This document shows positions 1 to 5,275 of a DNA stretch of 5,580 nucleotides, piece by piece. Position numbers and translations under genes: made by a program. The notes under the pieces are model-generated. The model was not told the origin of the DNA. It did no database searches and saw nothing but the letters and a program-made list of their open reading frames with translations. The stretch's first letter is position 1, and each line of letters starts with the position of its first letter. This stretch comes from JABCPO02 sp963546185 (GTDB lineage Bacteria; Bacillota; Clostridia; TANB77; CAG-508), in NCBI GenBank assembly GCA_963546185.1, contig CAUULU010000060.1:1-5580 (forward strand). Direction: 5' to 3'.

Positions 1-1056
1 CCATTCATATTTGGACCTCTTGTATTATATGGATTATATGTTTGAATTTCTTTTTGTCTTAAATCTCTTTCTGACATTTTTACTCCAAATGCATAATATG
101 TAGTAACATCACTTCCGAAGACTCATTTTCTTATTTAATCTATTCATAAATATTTTTGCTACTACTTCTCTATCTGATAATGTTTTTTCTTCTGATTTAG
201 TACTTGAAGTTCCTGCTTCTAATTCTATTGTAGATGCAAGTGTTAATACTTCATGTATTGTAAGTTTCTTTTCTCCTTGTATATTCTTATAGTCTGCAAT
301 TTTCTTTTCTGTTTGTTTAAGCATTGCATCTATAATTGTTTCTATACTAACTTCCTTATTATCAAATATATATGTATCTGGGAATAGGTATCCTTCTAAT
401 GGGTAATATATACCTTCTTTTGTAACTGTATCATAATCTATAAACCAGTATTTTTCTGAAAGTTTTTTAATATATTCTTTATCTTTCATTTTAGCTAAAA
501 ATTGTTCTTTTGTATTTGTTGTTACTTTTGCTACAACTTCTGCTAAATCTTTTATTGTTTTACCTTCTAATAATTGTAATTTTATTTCTTCTTTATTTAC
601 ATCACCTTTTACAAGTTTTTCTACAATTGTTTTAACATCATTTTCTGTATTAAACTTATATCTTCCTTGTTTAAAAGCTGATTTTCCTGATATTCTTGTA
701 TATAGGTTAAATATATTTTCATCTTTTATTGCTCCTTTTTCTTTTAAAAGTTTTGCAATTTCTTTAACTGTATCACCTTTTTCAACTAATAATTTTATAT
801 CTTTCCCTTCACCTTTTTTAGCTACTGGAGAAAGTGCATTATTATATATATTTAAGAATATTATTCCTGTAATCATCATAACTGCTATTATAGCTATTAC
901 AACTATTAATATTATCTTATTTTTTTTACCATTATTTCTACTATTTTTTCTAGCATTTTTAGGTCTTTGACTATAGTCTACAACTATACTATTATCTATA
1001 ATTGCCTCTTCTTCTATATATTCTCTTTCATTATTTTCAAACATATTATCATCCAT
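1..1056 (-). CDS. mltG: Endolytic murein transglycosylase MltG (YceG-like), read through one +1 shift; 3' end outside window
   Basis: MltG cleaves nascent glycan strands at the outer face of the membrane and helps set glycan chain length. Visible here: a charged cytoplasmic N-terminus (1-46), one membrane helix (about 47-70), a LysM-like subdomain (about 85-138, GDTVKEIAKLLKEKGAI and F-K-Q-G-R-Y), and the catalytic YceG domain with EGYLFPDTY (221-229) and LASTIELEA (273-281), in which Glu278 corresponds to the catalytic Glu of E. coli MltG (ASIVEKE). As a plain ORF it stops at residue 315 in RLNKKMSLRK. Skipping the C of CGG at 117 gives M-S-L-G-S-D-V-T-T-Y-Y, exactly the family continuation (L-x-S-D-x-T-x-x-Y), then RDL and YNPYNTRG, and the frame stays open to the window edge (351 residues so far). 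Last gene seen in the cluster. Confidence 0.93.
114..117 (-). other. +1 shift site 10: CTT CGG A, Gly314 of MltG
   Basis: In frame AGT CTT CGG AAG TGA: the stop comes one codon after the CGG. Skipping the C gives AGT CTT GGA AGT GAT GTT (S-L-G-S-D-V) and 37 further codons of recognisable MltG sequence. It shows that the phenomenon is not limited to the transketolase genes. Confidence 0.92.
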
Positions 1057-1062
1057 ATTTAT

Positions 1063-1068
1063 CTCCTT
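1063..1068 (-). promoter_or_regulatory. Ribosome binding site AAGGAG for mltG
   Basis: AAGGAG lies six bases before the ATG at 1056 and directly after the stop of the upstream gene, which fixes the mltG start and supports co-transcription. Confidence 0.8.
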
Positions 1069-1080
1069 ACTTTCTTTTTA

Positions 1081-2298
1081 TTAATATGTGTAATCTACCA
1101 TTTTTTTAATTATATCTGACATTATTTCATCTTTTGGCATTATTAATTTTTTACCTGTTTCTTTAAGTCTTGGTTTTAATTCTGTTATAAATCGTGTGAA
1201 TGCTCTTGTATCTTGTACATCTTTAACTTCTAATACTAACCCTTTCATATTATATTCTGATAATCTTTTTAGTATATTTGTTATAAGTATATTTCTTTTT
1301 TCAAAAGTTACTAAATCACTTATTATTTCTGATTCCTTTTTTTCTTCTAATACAAAATGTCCATATGGAATTATATTTTCTTCTAAGAGTTTCGCAAAAT
1401 ATGCTGAAAATGATTTATTATCTTTTTCATATTTTGTTTGTATATTTCCATTTTCTTTGATTATAAAATTTGAAACAAGTGCTATATTTTGTTTATTATT
1501 ATCTTTTTTTACATTTTCAAAATTCATCTTATAATCATTATAATTTGTTATAATATTTACTTCTTTTTTTTCTTCTTCTTTATAATCTTCTCTTATAACT
1601 GTTTTAGTTTCAATCTTATTTTCTTCAATATAACCTACTTCAATTTTATCTGTCATACCTTTTACAAATCCTGATTGTTTTCCAAGATATATAAGATTTT
1701 CTGAATTACTTACTTTTGTAATATCTCCTCCTATTAAGCTAGGAATTGATTTTAATTTTTCTTCTGACTTTAATTTAAATATTTCATATTTTTTAGATTT
1801 TGAAAATACTGAAACTTTATTTTCAAATGTTTTTACATCAAGTTCATAAATATCTTTTATTGCATCTATAGGTATATATATTTTTCCTTTTTTCTTATAT
1901 GGTGCTTTTGGTAGTGTTATTTCACTTCCATTTAAATTCATAATATTATTATCTATTGTTATCATACCTACATGTGTATCATTTGTAGTTATTATTTGTC
2001 CTTTAGTTTCTTCATATATTAAATTATTATCAAATATATTTTTTATATCTGCCATTGTCATAAAATATATATATTCAGCATTTTGATTTTCTATCTTTTT
2101 TTCTTTTTCTATCTCATCTGAAAGTTTTACCTTTTCACCATTGTAATAAAATATATTTTTATGTTTTTCGGTTTGTACATTATTTGATACTATTATTACA
2201 AAAAGTACCATACATACAAAAAATAACATTACATATATTCTTTCCATTGGTTTTTTAGGCATTTTCTTTTTTTCTGAGTATACTCTTCCGTATTCCAC
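1081..2298 (-). CDS. Membrane-anchored stalk/SH3/GH18-like protein, probably catalytically dead and shortened
   Basis: This 405-residue protein has a basic N-terminus, one membrane helix (about 20-38), a copper-amine-oxidase-N-like stalk domain (about 95-170, with KIYIPIDAIKDIYELDVKTF), an SH3-like stretch (about 183-230), a charged linker, and a C-terminal part (about 270-405) that resembles the first half of a GH18 barrel of the spore/cell-wall hydrolase type (IALVSNFIIKENG, then YNMKGLVLEVKDV, then FITELKPRLKETGKKL). In GH18 the strand-4 motif is G-x-x-x-D-F-E with Glu as acid; here it reads G-L-V-L-E-V-K, so Lys359 replaces the catalytic Glu. The protein stops at VDYTY, where active relatives continue to the later barrel strands. 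A role in binding or organising cell-wall glycans is an inference. The GTG start is supported by GAGGTGG just upstream (2308-2302). It contains no in-frame CGG; its single CGGA lies across TAC GGA and needs no shift. Confidence 0.72.
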   Translation of the reverse strand: MEYGRVYSEKKKMPKKPMERIYVMLFFVCMVLFVIIVSNNVQTEKHKNIFYYNGEKVKLSDEIEKEKKIENQNAEYIYFMTMADIKNIFDNNLIYEETKGQIITTNDTHVGMITIDNNIMNLNGSEITLPKAPYKKKGKIYIPIDAIKDIYELDVKTFENKVSVFSKSKKYEIFKLKSEEKLKSIPSLIGGDITKVSNSENLIYLGKQSGFVKGMTDKIEVGYIEENKIETKTVIREDYKEEEKKEVNIITNYNDYKMNFENVKKDNNKQNIALVSNFIIKENGNIQTKYEKDNKSFSAYFAKLLEENIIPYGHFVLEEKKESEIISDLVTFEKRNILITNILKRLSEYNMKGLVLEVKDVQDTRAFTRFITELKPRLKETGKKLIMPKDEIMSDIIKKMVDYTY

Positions 2299-2311
2299 TT
2301 ACCACCTCTAA

Positions 2312-3296
2312 TTATTTAAATAATTTTAATATTTTTCCGTATTATTTGATTTTCTCCCAATCCGAATTTTTCTAATACCTCTAATGGTTTTCCTGATTTT
2401 CCAAATTCAGTTGTTCCTATTTTTGTTATTTTTCTTAAGTTTATTATTTCATTTTCCTCTTTTGTAATAGTATCAGATATTATACTTCCGTAGTCCTCCA
2501 TATATACTATGGTCTTCAATTGTAACTATTTTAGCATTATTTACAGTGTTTAAAATCTTTGTAACCATACTTTCATTAAATGGTTTTAATCTCATAACAT
2601 CTATAACAAGTGCATTAATACCATGTTCTTCTTTTAATCTTTTTTGAACATTATATACAATATCTATCATGTCTCCCATTGTAAATAATATAATATGATG
2701 TTTTTCAAGTTCTACTTGTCTTACTCCTTTTACAATCATACCATTTTCTATATGTTTTTCTAATTCTTTTTCTGATAAATTTTCATAATGTTCTTCTGTT
2801 TCCATCCTATATAGTCTTACATATGTAGGGTTTGAATCTTTTGATATTTTTTCTATTATCTTTTTTGTTACTCTATCTGTAGATGCAGTATATACATACA
2901 TATTAGGAAGTGCTCTCATAAGAGCTATATCTTCTAGCATTTGATGTGTTGCACCATCTTCTCCGAAGTGTTAATCCTGCATGTGTTGCTACTAATTTTA
3001 CATTTGCTTCAGAATATGCCACACTACATCTTATTTGATCATATACTCTTCCTGTTAAGAATGCTGCAAAACTTGATGCAAAAACTGTTTTTCCTGTTTT
3101 TGACATTCCGACTTGCCATTCCTATCATATTTTGTTCTGATATACCTACATTAAAAAATCTATCTTTATATTTTTCTCCAAACATATTTGTTTTAGTTGA
3201 ACTTGAAAGATCTGCATCAAACACAACAGTATTCTTATCTTTTTTTCCTAATTCTTGTAATATTTCTCCATAGCTTTGTCTTGTTGCTTTTTTCAT
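2312..3296 (-). CDS. Transketolase, C-terminal subunit, read through four +1 shifts at CGG-A
   Basis: This subunit supplies the pyrimidine-binding half of ThDP-dependent transketolase and works as a complex with the N-subunit encoded just upstream. Skipping one base at CGG-A with C at 3110, 2965, 2490 and 2339 gives one 326-residue protein, near the usual length of about 310-320. In order: ATRQSYGEIL (4-13), D-x-DLSSSTKT (27-36), GISEQNMIGMASG (51-63) with the catalytic Glu54, FASSFAAFLTGRVYDQIR (72-89), ATHAGLTLGEDGATHQ (103-118), PTYVRLYR (156-163) and IEDHSIYGGLGS (259-270), then the C-terminal domain. Restored residues are G63, G111, G269 and G319; the first three are strongly conserved. 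The ATG overlaps the preceding TAA and has a perfect ribosome binding site. Four of its 24 glycines are encoded this way; the other 20 are ordinary GGN codons. With the last shift the gene ends in TAA at 2314-2312. Confidence 0.9.
2336..2339 (-). other. +1 shift site 9: ATA CGG A, Gly319 near the C-terminus of transketolase C-subunit
   Basis: In frame ATA ATA CGG AAA. Shifted, the protein ends I-I-G-K-I-L-K-L-F-K; unshifted, it ends R-K-N-I-K-I-I one codon sooner, at 2318-2316. The C-terminus is poorly conserved, so homology alone does not decide this one; the call rests on the identical CGG-A pattern and on the amphipathic ending. Confidence 0.65.
2487..2490 (-). other. +1 shift site 8: CTA CGG A, Gly269 of transketolase C-subunit
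   Basis: In frame GGA GGA CTA CGG AAG. Skipping the C gives Y-G-G-L-G-S, the conserved glycine-rich motif (family G-G-L-G) that starts the C-terminal domain. Two normal GGA codons stand immediately before it. Confidence 0.92.
2962..2965 (-). other. +1 shift site 7: CTT CGG A, Gly111 of transketolase C-subunit
   Basis: In frame ACA CTT CGG AGA. Skipping the C gives T-H-A-G-L-T-L-G-E-D-G-A-T-H-Q, one of the most conserved stretches of the subunit. The GGA four codons before (HAG) has no extra C. Confidence 0.92.
3107..3110 (-). other. +1 shift site 6: AGT CGG A, Gly63 of transketolase C-subunit
   Basis: In frame GCA AGT CGG AAT. Skipping the C gives G-M-A-S-G-M-S-K-T-G-K, matching the family just after the catalytic SEQNM. 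Unshifted, the frame ends about 20 codons later. Confidence 0.9.
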
Positions 3297-4104
3297 TATC
3301 TTGCACCTCCTTCTAATTCTTTTAATCCTCTTAAGTATTCATCTTCATTTGGTGCTTTTCCATGCCATGTATTCTTATTTTCCATAAAAGATATTCCTCT
3401 ACCTTTTATAGTTTTTGCAATTATTATATTTGATTTATCTTTTGATAAGTTATTTTCAAACAATTCAACCATATCTTCAATATTATGTCCATAAACTTCA
3501 TGTACTTTAAAATTATAGCTTTCTAACTTTTCTTTTAATGGATATATATTCATTATATCTGTAACATATCCGGTCAAGCTGTACATTATTTGCATCAATT
3601 ATAACAACTAGATTTTCTGGATTATATTTAGAAATTGCAAGTAATGCTTCCCAAATATTTCCTTCTTGCATTTCTCCGGTCACCTACTACAACATAAACT
3701 TTTCCTTTTTCTTTAGAAAGTTTTTTTCCGAAGTGCCATTCCGAAGCCCTACAGATAAACCTTGTCCTAAAGACCCAGTTGCAACTTTAATACCTTTTGT
3801 ATGTATTGATGGATGTCCTTCTAAGCTTCCATCAATTTTTCTAAATCCATCTATATCTTTTTTTGTTATAATCTTATTTAAATATAGTGCTGAGTATAAT
3901 GCAGGGCTTGCATGTCCTTTTGAAAATATTATTTCATCTTTTTTTATATCAAAATCTTGCATTATAACAGAAAGTATATCTGCTATAGACATACTTCCTC
4001 CTATATGTCCGTGATTTTGCATTATATACCATATTTAAAATATTTATTCTTAATTTTTTAGCATATTCCCTTATTTCATCTATTTTTTTATTATTTTTCT
4101 TCAT
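3296..4104 (-). CDS. Transketolase, N-terminal subunit, read through five +1 shifts at CGG-A
   Basis: This subunit carries the thiamine diphosphate (ThDP) pyrophosphate-binding half of transketolase, which with the C-subunit transfers two-carbon units between sugar phosphates in the pentose phosphate pathway. As plain ORFs the gene is in pieces. If one base is skipped at each in-frame CGG-A (C at 4011, 3743, 3730, 3678, 3572), a single 267-residue protein results, close to the usual length of about 270-280. Family motifs then run in order: SGHIGGS (31-37), SKGHASPALY (61-70), GHP (96-98), TGSLGQGLSVG (109-119), the ThDP/Mg motif GDGE (140-143) with IDANN (168-172), and SFMENKxxWHGKAPNE (237-252). 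The five restored residues are G32, G121, G125, G142 and G177, all at positions where the family has glycine or tolerates it. The ATG at 4104 is preferred because AAAAGG lies six bases upstream. The TAA overlaps the C-subunit ATG. Alternative: a pseudogene, but nothing other than the identical +1 sites is broken. Confidence 0.9.
3304..3312 (-). promoter_or_regulatory. Strong ribosome binding site AAGGAGGTG for transketolase C-subunit
   Basis: AAGGAGGTG is a full match to the 16S rRNA anti-Shine-Dalgarno. It lies seven bases before the ATG at 3296, inside the last codons of the N-subunit gene. With the TAATG stop/start overlap it indicates translational coupling and equal production of the two halves, and it confirms the frame in which the N-subunit must end. 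Confidence 0.85.
3569..3572 (-). other. +1 shift site 5: GAC CGG A, Gly177 of transketolase N-subunit
   Basis: In frame CTT GAC CGG ATA. Skipping one base gives Q-L-D-G-Y-V-T, the conserved stretch just after the ThDP-motif asparagines (family: NN-x-Q-x-D-G). The following 90 residues match transketolase to the stop. Confidence 0.9.
3675..3678 (-). other. +1 shift site 4: GAC CGG A inside the ThDP motif, Gly142 of transketolase N-subunit
   Basis: In frame GGT GAC CGG AGA. Skipping one base gives GGT GAC GGA GAA = G-D-G-E, the invariant opening of the thiamine diphosphate and metal binding motif. Without the shift no ThDP site is made at all. Confidence 0.92.
3727..3730 (-). other. +1 shift site 3: CTT CGG A, Gly125 of transketolase N-subunit
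   Basis: In frame CTT CGG AAA. Skipping the C gives M-A-L-G-K-K-L. The same unshifted sequence CTT GGA AAA occurs at 1686-1681 in the SH3/GH18-like gene without an extra C, so the surrounding bases alone do not dictate the insertion. Confidence 0.88.
3740..3743 (-). other. +1 shift site 2: CTT CGG A, Gly121 of transketolase N-subunit
   Basis: In frame CTT CGG AAT. Skipping the C gives V-G-L-G-M-A-L, matching the family pattern after LGQGLSVG. Site 3 follows only four codons later, so these two shifts act almost back to back. Confidence 0.88.
4008..4011 (-). other. +1 shift site 1: TCA CGG A, Gly32 of transketolase N-subunit
   Basis: In frame the ribosome meets TCA CGG ACA. Skipping the C gives TCA GGA CAT ATA (S-G-H-I), the start of the conserved SGHIGGS motif. 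Without the shift the frame runs on as an unrelated Arg/Tyr-rich tail and stops near 3949. The two glycines just downstream (GGA GGA) carry no extra C. Confidence 0.88.
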
Positions 4105-4135
4105 AATTTTCCTTTTCTTTCGTATAATCAAAGTC

Positions 4136-4678
4136 CTAAAGTATTATATATCCTGCAAGTATTCTTATTATAAATATTGGTGATATATATACTCCTGTAT
4201 ATTCTTCTATCTTAAGTTTAAGTTTATTATATTCATCTATTGTCCATAATATTCCATCTATTATAGCATCTTCTGGTAATCTATCTATCTTATTTATATA
4301 TGCATAATTCACTTCTGGTGTATTAAACAGTTTTTCCAATACAACCTTATCATATGGCTTATCTTTTTTAAATTCTTTTTCTATATCTACATATAATTTA
4401 GCTACAACTCTTTTATTATCATCTAATAATGTTATTGCTAAAAATTTTATATCATCATCAATATCTTGTTTTTTCTTTCTTAAATATATATATCCTTCAC
4501 TTTTAGAAACTTTTGCTTCTACAACCCCTATATCTTCTGAAATTTCTTTCTCAATACCTACATATAAGTCTCTAAAAGAGCTCTTAAACATCATACTTGC
4601 TATTATTGGTATTACATATATACATATTGCTATTATTATAACTGTAGTTATAATTCTTCTTAATTTAATCCCTTTCAA
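4136..4678 (-). CDS. Unknown membrane protein with N-terminal anchor
   Basis: I do not recognise this 180-residue protein. It starts with a basic stretch (MKGIKLRR) and a strong hydrophobic helix at about residues 9-30, followed by a hydrophilic region rich in Asp, Glu and Lys (about 31-160), and ends with a second hydrophobic segment (about 164-180). This predicts either one anchor with an extracytoplasmic domain or a two-helix protein with the middle domain outside. There is no obvious catalytic motif and no cysteine. It starts with TTG and ends in TAG, 31 bases before the transketolase N-subunit ATG. It is the first gene after the promoter at 4713-4721, so it is probably the first gene of the operon. 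It contains no CGG triplet. Function cannot be stated. Confidence 0.75.
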   Translation of the reverse strand: MKGIKLRRIITTVIIIAICIYVIPIIASMMFKSSFRDLYVGIEKEISEDIGVVEAKVSKSEGYIYLRKKKQDIDDDIKFLAITLLDDNKRVVAKLYVDIEKEFKKDKPYDKVVLEKLFNTPEVNYAYINKIDRLPEDAIIDGILWTIDEYNKLKLKIEEYTGVYISPIFIIRILAGYIIL

Positions 4679-4689
4679 CTTTCTTATAT

Positions 4690-4695
4690 CTCCTT
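4690..4695 (-). promoter_or_regulatory. Ribosome binding site AAGGAG before a TTG start
   Basis: AAGGAG lies 11 bases before the TTG at 4678. The spacing is a little long, but no ATG follows before residue 28, which is already past the predicted membrane helix, so TTG is the most reasonable start. Confidence 0.55.
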
Positions 4696-4712
4696 TTAAA
4701 TTATATAGCTAC

Positions 4713-4741
4713 ATTATAGCATAAAAGATATATTATTAAAA
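4713..4741 (-). promoter_or_regulatory. Extended -10 promoter for the transketolase-mltG gene cluster
   Basis: On the minus strand TGCTATAAT (4721-4713) is a perfect extended -10 element (TGn followed by TATAAT). A weak -35-like TTTTAA sits 17 bases further upstream (4741-4736), which is acceptable for an extended -10 promoter. Transcription would start near 4706, about 28 bases before the TTG start of the membrane protein gene. It is the only intergenic space wide enough for a promoter in the window, so it likely drives the five genes downstream. AT-rich DNA produces TATAAT by chance; the TG extension and the position raise confidence. Confidence 0.6.
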
Positions 4742-4744
4742 TCA

Positions 4745-5266
4745 TTAGATTTCATTCAAAATCCTTATATTTTTCCCCATATATGTTATTCCCTTATTTG
4801 GTAATAATATTGTATCTCCTGTGTAATATTCTACACACATATCACTCATATTTTCTTTTGTAGATAACTTAAATTCTAGTTTAGTTATTTCTTCATAAAT
4901 ATTTTTTACTGCATTCATAGATATAAACTTTGGATCAGTGTTTTTTTCTGCTTTTAATTTATCATGATATTTTTTGTAATTTTCTGAATTAGTTCTTAAA
5001 TATGTATTTAATTCTCCCTCGTTTATACCTGTATTTAATGTAAGCCTATTTAAATAACTGTTCTTCTGTGCTTCTGGAAATGTCTCTATTTTTAATCTTA
5101 GTACATCTATTACTTGTCCTACAATTCTTGCATCATTCCTATATGTCTCTACTTTTGCTTTTTGTATATTTTCAAATCCTGTATGTACTGCAAATGTAAC
5201 AATTATCAAAAGTATTGCTATAGATATAACAAGAGATGTCATTGTTACTCCTAATCTTTTTTTCAT
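4745..5266 (-). CDS. Pseudopilin-like protein with type IV pilin-like N-terminus
   Basis: This 173-residue protein starts MKKRLG followed by a hydrophobic helix of about 20 residues (from V7 to about residue 27). That is the layout of a class III (prepilin) signal: a short basic leader, a Gly at the cleavage point, then the membrane helix. Mature pilins normally carry Glu at position 5; here mature position 5 would be Ser, so it resembles the divergent pseudopilin-like proteins common in Clostridia (G-V-T-x-x-x-L-V-I-x-I pattern) more than a canonical major pilin. The rest is soluble, has two Cys-free halves rich in Lys and Glu, and matches nothing I recognise. It would need a prepilin peptidase encoded elsewhere. 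The ATG is chosen because GGGGAT lies five bases upstream (5275-5270). Role in secretion, adhesion or DNA uptake is inferred only from the N-terminus. Confidence 0.72.
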   Translation of the reverse strand: MKKRLGVTMTSLVISIAILLIIVTFAVHTGFENIQKAKVETYRNDARIVGQVIDVLRLKIETFPEAQKNSYLNRLTLNTGINEGELNTYLRTNSENYKKYHDKLKAEKNTDPKFISMNAVKNIYEEITKLEFKLSTKENMSDMCVEYYTGDTILLPNKGITYMGKNIRILNEI

Positions 5267-5275
5267 ATTATCCCC

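Noticed and set aside
109..111. TGA after CGG AAG as the real stop of mltG
   Set aside because: The protein would end in the middle of the YceG domain, while the +1 frame continues with 37 codons of clear MltG sequence.
1196..1674. Plus-strand open frames here and at 2941-3494, 3733-4014 and 5236-5439
   Set aside because: They are antisense shadows of the minus-strand genes: Phe/Ile/Leu/Ser-rich translations, no ribosome binding sites, no family resemblance.
2474..2502. GGAGGA just before shift site 8 as a Shine-Dalgarno-like stimulator as in prfB
   Set aside because: It encodes the conserved Gly-Gly and no similar element is found before the other nine sites.
114..4011. Sequencing or assembly error as the cause of the ten breaks
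   Set aside because: Not fully excludable without reads, but unlikely: typical indel errors are homopolymer length changes, while these add a C between non-C bases in most cases, always before an in-frame GGA; identical contexts elsewhere are unaffected, and long A/T runs in the same genes are correct.
114..4011. Simple reassignment of the triplet CGG to another amino acid
   Set aside because: Reading CGG as any three-base codon leaves the downstream frame wrong; the frame must move by one base.
2312..4104. Transketolase genes as decayed pseudogenes with many frameshifts
   Set aside because: All breaks are the same one-base insertion before GGA. There are no stop mutations, no other indels, and all cofactor and catalytic residues are intact with good ribosome binding sites.
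4105..4131. TTG at 4131 as the start of the transketolase N-subunit
   Set aside because: It would add nine mostly basic residues and sits four bases after the previous stop without a ribosome binding site; ATG 4104 has AAAAGG six bases upstream and fits the family N-terminus.
4711..4723. Short inverted repeat GCTA/TAGC as a terminator after the pseudopilin-like gene
   Set aside because: The stem is only four AT-rich pairs and overlaps the -10 element; no U-run follows.
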